Below the pieces are notes generated by a model that ran no database searches, had not been told where the DNA came from, and saw only the letters and a list, made by a program, of their open reading frames with translations. From Elusimicrobiota bacterium (GTDB lineage Bacteria > CAYTYR01 > UBA6262 > DAOVJB01): a DNA stretch of 13,400 nt. The stretch is from assembly GCA_030673425.1 (NCBI GenBank), contig DAOVJB010000015.1, forward strand, positions 1-13,400, read 5' to 3'. Position numbers and translations under genes: made by a program. Of this stretch, positions 1-9,581 are shown one piece after another (the first letter of the stretch is position 1; each line of letters begins with the position of its first letter).

Positions 1-14
1 GATGAAACAAAACA

Positions 15-20
15 AGAGGG
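15..20 (+). promoter_or_regulatory. Ribosome binding site choosing the ogt start at 29
   Basis: AGAGGG lies eight bases before the ATG at 29. It favours this start over the in-frame ATG at 2, for which no upstream sequence is visible. Confidence 0.5.
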
Positions 21-28
21 ATTATTTG

Positions 29-571
29 ATGAATAAAAGTGCCGGGCTTAGGATAAGCTATGCGCTTTTCAATACCTCAAGAGGCTGGATGGGTGTTGCG
101 GCGACATCAGGAGGTTTACTTGCAGTTCTTTTGCCGAAAGCCACCAAGACTAAAGCAGAAGATGAATTAAGGAATAAGATAGGAAAGAATTTTTATTCTT
201 TTCTTTTAATAGAGAATAAAAAAATATTGAATAAGTGGATTAAAAAATTAAGCAACTATTTTAACGGTAAGAAGATAGAATTTGATAATACCCTGGACTT
301 GAGTCTATATACTTCTTTTCAACGTAAGGTGTATAGCGTAGCAAGGAGAATTCCTTACGGGAAGACTGTAAGCTACGGATGGGTGGCTAAGAAGGTCGCC
401 TCGCCTCGTGCATCAAGGGCAGTAGGGCAGGCGTTGAATAAAAATCTATTGCCGATTGTTATTCCATGTCACCGGGTTATTAAGAGTGATAATGGATTGG
501 GTGGTTTTGCTTCCGGTAACAGGTGGAAGGCGAGACTGCTTACGATGGAAATGATACGGGAGAATATTTGA
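29..571 (+). CDS. ogt: Methylated-DNA--[protein]-cysteine S-methyltransferase (Ogt/MGMT type)
   Basis: Suicide DNA-repair protein that moves an alkyl group from O6-alkylguanine (or O4-alkylthymine) onto its own cysteine. The active-site motif PCHRV is present with the acceptor Cys at residue 147. Before it lies the helix-turn-helix DNA-binding part (FQRKVY, IPYGKTVSYG, then the RAVGQALNKN stretch that contains the Arg finger), and after it a GLGGFASG segment followed by a KARLL helix. Length is 180 aa, normal for the family. I chose the ATG at 29 because AGAGGG lies eight bases upstream; the frame is also open from an ATG at 2, which would add nine residues and whose own ribosome site would lie outside the window. 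The N-terminal domain is weakly conserved, as is usual. The stop overlaps the next start (TGATG), suggesting translational coupling to the SpoIID-like gene. Family assignment is firm; Ogt versus Ada-C subtype is not separable here. Confidence 0.93.
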   Translation: MNKSAGLRISYALFNTSRGWMGVAATSGGLLAVLLPKATKTKAEDELRNKIGKNFYSFLLIENKKILNKWIKKLSNYFNGKKIEFDNTLDLSLYTSFQRKVYSVARRIPYGKTVSYGWVAKKVASPRASRAVGQALNKNLLPIVIPCHRVIKSDNGLGGFASGNRWKARLLTMEMIRENI

Positions 572-1631
572 TGATAAGAAAAGTGCTGGCTATATTTTTT
601 GTTTTTCTGTTTCTTTGTCTTGTTGGGAGAGATGTCTATTCCGCATTCCATGATAAGACTATATTTATCAGGGTAGGAATTGTGAGAAATGCTTCGTCAG
701 TTGTAATTAACGGTAAAACTATTACTCCCTCATCGATATCAGGGAGTAAAATGCTTTTTAAGGGGTCAGGTAGTAAATCTATTAAGGTGAACAAGCGTTC
801 TTACAGAGGAAATATTGAGGTACGCAAGAGCGGCAAGCGTAAGTTGACGGTTATAAATATAATAGATATAGAAAAATATCTTTATGGTGTAATCAAAATG
901 GAGATCTCCCCGCGTTGGCCTAAGGAATCTGTAAAAGCGCAGGTTGTAGCTGCCCGTACCTTTGCCTTGAAGAACAGGGGTAAGCATAAGGATGAAGGTT
1001 TTGATATATGTTCTACTGTACACTGCCAGGTTTACGGCGGTGTTACTGCTGAGGATAAAGTTTCCAATAAATACGTGAATGAAACGCGTGGTGAGGTTAT
1101 GACTTACAGGGGACAGTTAATAAATTCTTCTTTTCACGGGATATGCGGTGGCATGACCGAGGAGCCAAAGAATGTCTGGAACGGAGGGAAAACAATTCCC
1201 TATCTTCGTTCTGTAAGGTGTAACTTCTGCAAGAATGCTCCGGGGTTTAAGTGGGAGAAGAAAGTCCCTCTATATAAAATCAGGGAAAAGCTTCAAGCTG
1301 CAGGAGTTGAAGTAGGAAAAGTCAGGTCCTTGATGATATTACGTAAAACAAGAACAGGCAGGGCATCAAAAATCAGGGTTACGGGTAGTAAAGGTTCAGA
1401 AGTCGTTACTGCAGGTAAGATTCGCTCGCTGCTTGGAACCAATGTAATCAAAAGCACGATGTTTACTTTGCAGAAAAAACACAACAATATTGTTTTTAAG
1501 GGAAAGGGCTGGGGGCATGGTGTAGGGATGTGTCAGGAAGGTGCCAGGGGTATGGCTAAGAAGGGATACTCCTATAAGCAGATTCTTAAATATTATTACC
1601 GTGGTGTCACGATTAAAAAATGGCGTGGAAA

Positions 1632-1635
<4 letters not shown>
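571..1635 (+). CDS. Secreted SpoIID/LytB-domain peptidoglycan lytic protein
   Basis: Predicted 354 aa exported protein with a SpoIID domain (the SpoIID enzyme is a lytic transglycosylase acting on glycan strands). Residues 1-25 form a signal peptide or anchor (MIRKVLAIFFVFLFLCLVG). The core has EKYLYGVIKME with the presumed catalytic Glu at 111, then WPKESVKAQVVAARTFAL. DICSTVHCQVYGG follows, with Cys147 and Cys152 matching the zinc-site cysteines known in clostridial SpoIID, and then SSFHGICGGMTEE. The C-terminus carries the signature KGWGHGVGMCQEGARGMA, then YSYKQILKYYYRG. The ATG at 571 is preferred because GGGAG lies eight bases upstream and the signal peptide begins there; an upstream in-frame ATG at 523 would bury the signal peptide. 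It overlaps ogt by one base and queA by four. Diderm non-spore-formers also carry this family, so a wall-remodelling role rather than sporulation is the likely reading. Confidence 0.9.
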
Positions 1636-3847
<2,212 letters not shown>

Positions 3848-3854
3848 TCAAATT

Positions 3855-3862
3855 AAAGGAGG
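3855..3862 (+). promoter_or_regulatory. Ribosome binding site choosing the yajC start
   Basis: AAAGGAGG lies eight bases before the ATG at 3871. It rules out the in-frame TTG at 3844, which overlaps the tgt stop and has no Shine-Dalgarno sequence of its own. Confidence 0.75.
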
Positions 3863-3870
3863 AAAATACG

Positions 3871-4161
3871 ATGCAACCAGGCGGAGGATTTGGAGGATTT
3901 TTACCTCTAATTTTTATCTTTGTGATTTTTTATTTTCTTTTAATAAGACCACAGCAGAAAAAGGCGAAGGAACACCAGAAAATGTTAAATGACCTTATGA
4001 AGGGTGATGAGGTTGTTACCAACGGAGGTATTCATGGAACAGTCACCAATATCCGGGGAAACCTTGTGGATATAAAAATTGCCCAAGATGTTAAGGTTGT
4101 TTTTTCTAAAGAAACGATTTCTGTTGTAAAAAAAGAGTCTGGTGTAACAGAAGGAAAGTAA
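3871..4161 (+). CDS. yajC: Preprotein translocase accessory subunit YajC
   Basis: Small inner-membrane partner of SecDF at the SecYEG channel. The 96 aa protein starts with a Gly-rich segment (QPGGGFGGF), then one membrane helix at about residues 10-25 (LPLIFIFVIFYFLLI), the hallmark RPQQKKAKEHQKML, and a cytoplasmic KGDEVVTNGGIHGTV domain. All of these are diagnostic for YajC, and the length is typical. It sits 23 bases after tgt, with secD and secF downstream, which is the conserved bacterial order. One HD-domain gene intervenes before secD. Confidence 0.95.
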   Translation: MQPGGGFGGFLPLIFIFVIFYFLLIRPQQKKAKEHQKMLNDLMKGDEVVTNGGIHGTVTNIRGNLVDIKIAQDVKVVFSKETISVVKKESGVTEGK

Positions 4162-4180
4162 ATAATAAGGTAATCATTTT

Positions 4181-4188
4181 AAGGAGGG
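4181..4188 (+). promoter_or_regulatory. Strong ribosome binding site for the GTG-started HD gene
   Basis: AAGGAGGG lies seven bases before the GTG at 4196. This supports a GTG start with no nearby ATG alternative. Confidence 0.7.
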
Positions 4189-4195
4189 ACCTCAA

Positions 4196-4861
4196 GTGGC
4201 TACAGTAACACTGGAGGATGTAAAAAAACATCCTTATGTAATTGCCTTTATAGAAGCAGCAGACAGACATATGGGGGCTATAGGATATACCGAACATGGG
4301 AGCAGGCATGCTACGCTGGTCTCTAACATAGCACAGAACGTGCTTTCCCGTTTGGGTTTTAAAAAACATATCATTGAGATGGCGGGTATCAGCGGGTATT
4401 TGCATGATTTAGGTAATGTTATATCCAGGTTTGACCATGGTATGGGCGGGGCGTTAATGGCGCTTCAGGTATTAAAGGACCTGCATATGGAGCCCAAGGA
4501 TATAGCGGAAATAATGGGAGCAATCGGTAATCATGAAGAGGAGCAGGGAGACCCGATTAGTGAGATTGCCGCGGCTTTGATATTAGCGGATAAATCGGAT
4601 GTGCACAGGAGCAGGGTGCGCAACCCCAATATGGCAACTTTTGATATTCATGACAGAGTAAATTATGCAGCCGAGAGATCATTCTTACGAGTCGATGAGA
4701 AGAAAAAAAGCATTGCTCTTGAGTTGACTATTGATACGGAAATATCAAGAGTTATGGAATATTTCGAAATATTTTTATCCCGTATGGTTATTTCAAGAAG
4801 AGCCGCGAGATTCTTAGAATGCAGGTTTGAATTAATCATCAACGGAACAAAATTATTCTAA
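4196..4861 (+). CDS. HD-domain metal-dependent phosphohydrolase family protein
   Basis: Predicted 221 aa soluble protein of the HD superfamily with GTG start. Candidate metal ligands in the expected order are His38 (EHGSRHATLV), the His70-Asp71 doublet (GYLHDLGN), His81, His113 (IGNHEEE) and Asp132 (LILADKSD). The following DKSDVHRSRVRN and FDIHDRVNYAAERS segments and the RMVISRRAARFL C-terminus look strongly conserved within a subfamily that I recognise only as HD-domain protein of unknown substrate. No signal peptide or membrane segment is evident, and no HD-GYP signature (HHExxDGxGYP) is present, so cyclic-di-GMP hydrolysis is not indicated. It lies between yajC and secD with short gaps, so co-expression with the Sec genes is likely; a role in export is not shown. 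A nucleotide or other phosphomonoester substrate is the family expectation. Confidence 0.88.
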   Translation: MATVTLEDVKKHPYVIAFIEAADRHMGAIGYTEHGSRHATLVSNIAQNVLSRLGFKKHIIEMAGISGYLHDLGNVISRFDHGMGGALMALQVLKDLHMEPKDIAEIMGAIGNHEEEQGDPISEIAAALILADKSDVHRSRVRNPNMATFDIHDRVNYAAERSFLRVDEKKKSIALELTIDTEISRVMEYFEIFLSRMVISRRAARFLECRFELIINGTKLF

Positions 4862-4887
4862 ATTATATACAACAGAAAGGGTAAAGA

Positions 4888-6297
4888 ATGAATGATGCTA
4901 TGAAAGTTAAGATTGTCTTGATTTCGCTTGTATTGATTATAACGGGCTGGTTTTTATATCCCACCCTCAGCTGGTATAGTCGTTCACCGGCCGAGAGGGA
5001 GGAATTGCAAAAGGATAATGATGATATTCTCGGGAAGATACTACAGCTCGGGTTAGATTTAAAAGGCGGTATACATGTGGTTTTAGAGGTGGATTCGTCT
5101 AAATTAGAAAAGGAGACTCCCAAAACCGAGGCGGTGAATCGTGCTATGGAAGTTATCCGTAATCGCATAGACCAGCTTGGTGTAACTGAACCGCTTATTC
5201 AGAAACAGGGGGATAGATGGATATTGGTTCAGTTACCGGGGGTAGAAAATGCTGACAGGGCAATCGACCTTATTGGTAAAACTGCTCTTTTGGAGTTTAA
5301 GCTTGTAGAAGACAGCCCTGAAAAAATTAAAGAGATTTTAGGTGATAAAAAATTCTCAGAGATACTTGCGGATGAAAAATTACAAGAGGAAATTGCTGAA
5401 AAAGGGTATGAATTATTGCTGAATAAAGATAATAATATCTTTTTGGTGGAGAAAAAGGCAGATGTTACAGGAGCATCTCTTGGTGATGCAAAGATTGATT
5501 TTGGGGGACAGTTCAACCAACCGCATGTAGCACTTGAGTTTAAGAGTGATGGAGTTAAAAAATTTGCCAGGGTTACAGGAGACAATATTAACAGGAGATT
5601 AGCCATTGTACTTGATGGTAAAATCCAGTCTGCTCCGGTTATCAGGAGCAAGATTCCTGATGGGAATGCAATAATTGAGGGTAACTTTAAGCTGCAGGAT
5701 GCAAGTGACCTGGCCCTTGTTTTACGTTCAGGTGCTTTACCTGTTCCTCTTAAGATAGTAGAGAATAGGACTGTTGGGCCTTCATTGGGTCGGGATTCTA
5801 TCGCCAAAGGTATTATGGCGATTATTATTGGCGGATTAGCTATAGTCTTATTTATGATGTTGTATTACAAGCTTTCCGGTTTAATTGCTAATATTGCACT
5901 GGTTTTGAATCTGTTTATTCTTTTGGGGGCTATGGCCGGGCTTCGTGCCACTTTAACACTGCCGGGTATAGCAGGTGTCATTTTAATGCTGGGAATGGCA
6001 GTTGATGCGAATGTGTTGATTTTTGAAAGAATAAGGGAAGAGATAAGAAACGGAAAGAGCATTCGTGTAGCTATTGATTCCGGGTATGAGAAGGCTTTTA
6101 AGACAATTTTAGACTCAAATGTTACAACGCTTGTTGCAGCGGCTTTTCTGTTCCAGTTCGGCACAGGTCCGGTTAAAGGTTTTGCCGTAACCCTGTCTAT
6201 GGGTATTGTAATTAGTATGTTTACGGCTATTGTAGTTACTCATATGATATTTGATTTAATTCTAAAGGGTAGGGTAGTAGAACAGTTAAGTATATAA
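4888..6297 (+). CDS. secD: Protein translocase subunit SecD
   Basis: Proton-driven inner-membrane subunit that, with SecF, pulls exported proteins through the Sec channel on the outer side of the membrane. The 469 aa protein has TM1 at about residues 7-25, then LGLDLKGGIHVVLEVD, the periplasmic P1 region with RIDQLGVTEPLIQ and QLPGV, and an insertion with a charged stretch around residues 140-185. The SecD signature LRSGALPVPLKIVENRTVGPSLG precedes five C-terminal helices, including GMAVDANVLIFERIREE, whose Asp373 is the expected proton-pathway residue. It is shorter than the E. coli protein (615 aa), as in many non-proteobacterial SecDs. ATG 4888 is preferred over ATG 4900 because AAAGGG lies six bases before it. 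secF follows 33 bases after the stop. Confidence 0.97.
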   Translation: MNDAMKVKIVLISLVLIITGWFLYPTLSWYSRSPAEREELQKDNDDILGKILQLGLDLKGGIHVVLEVDSSKLEKETPKTEAVNRAMEVIRNRIDQLGVTEPLIQKQGDRWILVQLPGVENADRAIDLIGKTALLEFKLVEDSPEKIKEILGDKKFSEILADEKLQEEIAEKGYELLLNKDNNIFLVEKKADVTGASLGDAKIDFGGQFNQPHVALEFKSDGVKKFARVTGDNINRRLAIVLDGKIQSAPVIRSKIPDGNAIIEGNFKLQDASDLALVLRSGALPVPLKIVENRTVGPSLGRDSIAKGIMAIIIGGLAIVLFMMLYYKLSGLIANIALVLNLFILLGAMAGLRATLTLPGIAGVILMLGMAVDANVLIFERIREEIRNGKSIRVAIDSGYEKAFKTILDSNVTTLVAAAFLFQFGTGPVKGFAVTLSMGIVISMFTAIVVTHMIFDLILKGRVVEQLSI

Positions 6298-6316
6298 TTG
6301 AAAATATCTAAAGGCG

Positions 6317-6322
6317 AAGGAG
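6317..6322 (+). promoter_or_regulatory. Ribosome binding site choosing the secF start
   Basis: AAGGAG lies eight bases before ATG 6331. It supports that start over the in-frame TTG at 6298, which directly follows the secD stop. Confidence 0.7.
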
Positions 6323-6330
6323 AAAATTTA

Positions 6331-7233
6331 ATGCAATTTCTGGGTAAAACGAATATTGATTTTATTAACAAGAGAAAGACAGCTTTTTTACTTTCAGGGA
6401 TACTTATTATTGTGAGTATTATTTCGTTGGTAGTCAAAGGAGGTCCTAATTTAGGGATTGATTTTGCCGGTGGGTCCTTGATTCAGTTAAAATTTGACAA
6501 GCTAATTACAACAGAAGAAATCCGCTCGATATTGACAGAAGGCGGTTTATCAAATGCTGAAATACAGCATTTTCCCGAGGATAACGTTATAATTATCAGG
6601 GTTAAGAAATCCAAGATGGCTGGTGCGGGTGTTTATAAGGAGGTAAAGGCGATACTTAAGAATAAGTTGCAAGGGAACAATTTCATAGTAGAACGCAATG
6701 AAATGGTAGGACCTGTAATAAGTAAAGAGCTGATCAAAAAAGCTCTTTTTGCCATCTTTTTTTCCTCTCTTGGAATTTTGCTTTACGTGACATGGCGGTT
6801 TAAAGGAGGAGTCTGGGGCATAGGAGGACTTATTGCGTTGCTTCATGATGTTTTAATCACAGTAGGAATTTTTTCGATTCTTAACAAAGAGATTACGCTT
6901 TCGATAGTAGCAGCGCTGTTGACCTTAGCCGGATATTCGATTAATGATACTATTGTTATTTATGACAGGATAAGGGAAAACATGAAACTTCGTAGGGGAC
7001 AAAGGTTATACCAGATAGTTAACTACAGCCTTAACAATGTTCTCCCCAGGACAATTATCACATCCCTTACGACTCTGTTTGTGCTGGTTGCGCTTTTCTT
7101 TAAGGGCGGGACGGTAATTCACGATTTTTCGTTTGCTCTGTTGATAGGTGTTATTATAGGTACATACTCTTCAATCTTTATAGCGAGTCCTATTGTTTAC
7201 GAGAAAATGGTCAAAAACCCCAGGATTCGTTAA
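6331..7233 (+). CDS. secF: Protein translocase subunit SecF
   Basis: Partner of SecD in the SecDF-YajC complex at the inner membrane. The 300 aa protein begins MQFLGKTNIDFINKRK, followed by TM1 (about residues 18-36), the signature LGIDFAGGSLIQLKF and a small periplasmic domain. VGPVISKELIKKALFAIFFS then leads into the C-terminal helices. GYSINDTIVIYDRIREN contains Asp206, equivalent to the conserved RND-type proton-relay residue. Length and all motifs are normal. It is the last gene of the Sec block; the next gene begins 43 bases later and belongs to a different functional group. Confidence 0.97.
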   Translation: MQFLGKTNIDFINKRKTAFLLSGILIIVSIISLVVKGGPNLGIDFAGGSLIQLKFDKLITTEEIRSILTEGGLSNAEIQHFPEDNVIIIRVKKSKMAGAGVYKEVKAILKNKLQGNNFIVERNEMVGPVISKELIKKALFAIFFSSLGILLYVTWRFKGGVWGIGGLIALLHDVLITVGIFSILNKEITLSIVAALLTLAGYSINDTIVIYDRIRENMKLRRGQRLYQIVNYSLNNVLPRTIITSLTTLFVLVALFFKGGTVIHDFSFALLIGVIIGTYSSIFIASPIVYEKMVKNPRIR

Positions 7234-7276
7234 GAACATTTATATAAATAGCAAATATCTGTGAAAGGAGGAGTCT

Positions 7277-7546
7277 ATGGCTACTGAAACTCAGGTTATG
7301 GAAGCATTAAGAGGGATTGTAGAACCCAAGTCAGGAATGAGTTTAACAGATCTCGGGATAATAGAAGAAGTAAAAGTGGAAGCGGGAAATGTTAGAATAA
7401 AATTAGGGATAAATTTTGATCTTTATGTATCCCCGTCAGCGATTTATGTGATAAACTCAGTGAAGAAAAAGATCCATTCATTGCCGGATGTAAACCAGGT
7501 TGATGTGAGATTGCTTTCTGATAAATGGGAACCACAGATGGTTTAA
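7277..7546 (+). CDS. DUF59/MIP18 (SufT-like) small protein lacking the conserved cysteine
   Basis: Protein of 89 aa with the MIP18/DUF59 fold signature: VMEALRGIVEPKSGMSLTDLGIIEEVKVE (residues 7-35) matches the family's DPExGxxIxDLGLIxxVxV pattern, and DVNQVDVRLLSDKWEP (71-86) matches its VxxVxVxxxxxPxWxP ending. Family members such as SufT and eukaryotic MIP18/CIA2 help assemble or deliver Fe-S clusters, and most carry a reactive Cys in a TxxxCP loop. Here the aligned loop reads YVSPSA, with Ser52 at the Cys position, and the protein has no cysteine at all. The leading Asp of the DPE motif is Glu. The start is fixed by AAAGGAGG ending five bases upstream. It stands directly ahead of thi4, DUF39 and NIL-ferredoxin genes, so a role in iron or sulfur supply to them is plausible but unproven. 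Confidence 0.82.
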   Translation: MATETQVMEALRGIVEPKSGMSLTDLGIIEEVKVEAGNVRIKLGINFDLYVSPSAIYVINSVKKKIHSLPDVNQVDVRLLSDKWEPQMV

Positions 7547-7583
7547 CTAAAAACTTTTAATTCGTAGACTGCGAGGATATAAA

Positions 7584-8384
7584 ATGGAGCTTAACGAGAG
7601 AGATATAACCCGGGCTATAGTAAAGGAAGCCACAGAGGAATTTCTTAACAATCTAGAGGTTGATGTTGCTATAGCCGGTGGCGGTCCTGCAGGCTTGACT
7701 GCGGCCATGTATTTGGCCAAAGGAGGTCTGCGGGTAGTTATTTTTGAACGTAAATTAAATTATGGCGGAGGTATGCCGGGCGGTGGTATGCTTTTTCCAA
7801 AGGTAGTAGTTCAGAAAGAAGCAATACCTATTCTAAGAAGCGTAGGCACGCGTCTTAAAAAATCGCATGAGGGATATTATACAGCTGATTCAGTAGAGGC
7901 AATTTCTAGGTTAGGTGTTGGAGCAATGGATGCAGGAGCTAGGATTTATCCGGCAATCTCTGTAGAGGATATTGTCATCAGGGAAAATGACCGTGTTTCT
8001 GGTGTAGTAATTAACTTCTCAGTAATAAAGACAGCGGGGCTGCATGTTGATCCTTTGGGCATATTATCTAAATATGTAATTGATGCAACCGGGCATGATG
8101 CAGATGTTACCCGTACTTTAACCAGGAAGGTACCTGATGTTAAACTGGATACTTTTAATGGCGGGGTAGTTGGGGAAAAATCGATGTGGGCGGAAGTAGG
8201 AGAGAGAGAAATAACCCGCTATACGGGTGAGGTTCATCCTGGATTATTCCTTGCGGGTATGTCCGTAAACGCTGTTTATGGGCTTCCGAGAATGGGGGCG
8301 ATATTCGGAGGGATGTTGCTTTCAGGCAAGAAAGCCGCAGAGATGATTCTGGAAAGATTAAAAAAACGAAAAACTAAAAAATGA
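7584..8384 (+). CDS. thi4: Sulfide-dependent thiamine thiazole synthase, Thi4 family (His type)
   Basis: Thi4 makes adenylated thiazole for thiamin from NAD, glycine and a sulfur source, using Fe(II). The 266 aa protein has a Rossmann site VAIAGGGPAGLTAAMYL (residues 28-44), Glu55 in VVIFERK for ribose binding, GGGMPGGGMLFPK (61-73), VIDATGHDADV, and a C-terminal GLFLAGMSVNAVYGLPRMGAIFG region that fits the thiazole/NAD-binding end. In yeast Thi4 a Cys in CCMDP donates its sulfur and the enzyme dies. The aligned site here is LHVDP with His154, as in methanogen enzymes, which implies multiple turnover with free sulfide. The ATG at 7584 follows GAGG by seven bases. Archaeal homologues are sometimes mislabelled ribose-1,5-bisphosphate isomerase. 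No TPP riboswitch fits in the 37-base gap upstream. It clusters with other sulfide-using genes rather than with thiC, thiE or thiD. Confidence 0.93.
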   Translation: MELNERDITRAIVKEATEEFLNNLEVDVAIAGGGPAGLTAAMYLAKGGLRVVIFERKLNYGGGMPGGGMLFPKVVVQKEAIPILRSVGTRLKKSHEGYYTADSVEAISRLGVGAMDAGARIYPAISVEDIVIRENDRVSGVVINFSVIKTAGLHVDPLGILSKYVIDATGHDADVTRTLTRKVPDVKLDTFNGGVVGEKSMWAEVGEREITRYTGEVHPGLFLAGMSVNAVYGLPRMGAIFGGMLLSGKKAAEMILERLKKRKTKK

Positions 8385-8419
8385 GTTATACAAGGTTATT
8401 TAAAAGGAGCTGAGTAAAA

Positions 8420-9568
8420 ATGACCAAAACTTATGCTCAGATAAATGAAAAAATAAAAAAGGGTAAAGCTGTTGTTGTCACTGCCGAAGAGATAATTGAC
8501 TTGGTAAAGAAGAAAGGTGCCAAAAAAGTCAGCCAGGAAGTCGATGTTGTAACCACTGCTACGTTTGGTCCGATGTGTTCTTCAGGTGCTTTACTAAATT
8601 TTGGCCACAGTGATCCTCCTATCAAAATACAGAAACTATGGTTAAACGATGTTCCTGCCTATGCGGGTTTGGCTGCAGTTGATGCATATATCGGTGCTAC
8701 CGAACTTTCTGAGACTCAAGGCATAAACTATGGCGGAGCCCATGTTATAGAGGATTTAATTTCAGGTAAAAAAGTGAAACTCTATGCCACTTCTTTAGGT
8801 ACGGACTGTTATCCTGCTAAGGAAATAGAAACATCAATTACACTAAAATCAATTAATCAAGCAGTGTTGTTCAATCCGCGCAATGCATATCAGAATTATG
8901 CTGTAGCTGTAAATTCGTCAAAAAAGACTCTTCATACATACATGGGGATCCTCTTGCCGGAATTTGGTAATGCTACATTTTCGAGCGCAGGAGAACTAAG
9001 TCCTTTAATTAATGACCCGGAATATAGAACCATAGGAATAGGGACAAGGATCTTTTTGGGGGGCGGCGTTGGATATGTGGCATGGGAAGGTACTCAACAT
9101 AACCCTTCTCAAAAGCGTGATAAAAAAACCAAAATTCCTGTTGCTCCGGCGGGTACTTTGAGTCTTATTGGCAACCTAAAAGACATGAACAGGGATTTCT
9201 TGCGAGCCGGAATATTTGAAAAATACGGCGTTAGTCTGTTTGTAGGAATAGGAATTCCTATCCCTATTTTGGATGAAGAGATGGTTGTAAGGACAAGTAT
9301 TAGCAACAAGAGTGTTTACACCACGATTCTTGATTATAGTGTCCGCAAGCGTAAAAGACCAAGTTTGGGCAAGGTATCCTATGCTCAACTGCGAAGCGGA
9401 TATATTAACATTAAAGGTAAAAAAGTTCCTACAGCTTCTATTTCCAGTTTATACAAGGCCAGGCAGATTGCAAATATATTAAAGAGATGGATTAAAGACG
9501 GGAAATTCTTCCTGCAGGAGCCTATAGAGAGATTATCTTTAAGAACAAAACTTAGAAGTTTGGAATAA
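8420..9568 (+). CDS. DUF39 homocysteine biosynthesis protein (MA1821-like)
   Basis: Member of the DUF39 family shown in Methanosarcina (MA1821) and implicated in sulfate reducers in making homocysteine from aspartate semialdehyde and sulfide without O-acylhomoserine. The 382 aa protein begins KTYAQINEKIKKGKAVVVTAEE. It has the family block VDVVTTATFGPMCSSGALLNFGH (residues 41-63, Cys53), then AYIGATELSE, and GGAHVIEDLISGK followed by LYATSLGTDCYPAKE with Cys130. IGIGTRIFLGGGVGYVAWEGTQHNP and PAGTLSLIGNLKDM come next. These are the only two cysteines, and their spacing fits the pair reported as important in MA1821. There is no C-terminal CBS pair, unlike some archaeal members. Start: AAGGAG ten bases before ATG. 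The NIL-ferredoxin partner follows after 13 bases. Confidence 0.93.
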   Translation: MTKTYAQINEKIKKGKAVVVTAEEIIDLVKKKGAKKVSQEVDVVTTATFGPMCSSGALLNFGHSDPPIKIQKLWLNDVPAYAGLAAVDAYIGATELSETQGINYGGAHVIEDLISGKKVKLYATSLGTDCYPAKEIETSITLKSINQAVLFNPRNAYQNYAVAVNSSKKTLHTYMGILLPEFGNATFSSAGELSPLINDPEYRTIGIGTRIFLGGGVGYVAWEGTQHNPSQKRDKKTKIPVAPAGTLSLIGNLKDMNRDFLRAGIFEKYGVSLFVGIGIPIPILDEEMVVRTSISNKSVYTTILDYSVRKRKRPSLGKVSYAQLRSGYINIKGKKVPTASISSLYKARQIANILKRWIKDGKFFLQEPIERLSLRTKLRSLE

Positions 9569-9581
9569 GGGAGATGGTTTT

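Noticed and set aside
5229-5807. Long reverse-strand open frame of 192 codons inside secD
   Set aside because: The sense strand is unmistakable SecD; the reverse frame is Ser-rich, low in family-like motifs and has no ribosome site. It is a shadow of secD.
7234-7276. TATAAA at 7243 as a promoter for the sulfur block
   Set aside because: No acceptable -35 hexamer lies 16-18 bases upstream, and the region is simply AT-rich.
7277-7546. DUF59 gene as a decayed pseudogene because of the lost cysteine
   Set aside because: The reading frame is complete, other signature residues are kept, and AAAGGAGG precedes the start, so it looks under selection.
7547-7583. Possible TPP riboswitch upstream of thi4
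   Set aside because: The gap is 37 bases and has no CTGAGA-type thi-box motif; it is far too short for the roughly 100-base aptamer.
9244-9265. Near-perfect 22-base palindrome centred on GGAATTCC inside the DUF39 gene
   Set aside because: It encodes a repetitive Gly-Ile-Gly-Ile-Pro-Ile-Pro segment typical of the protein family, so the symmetry is explained by codon use.
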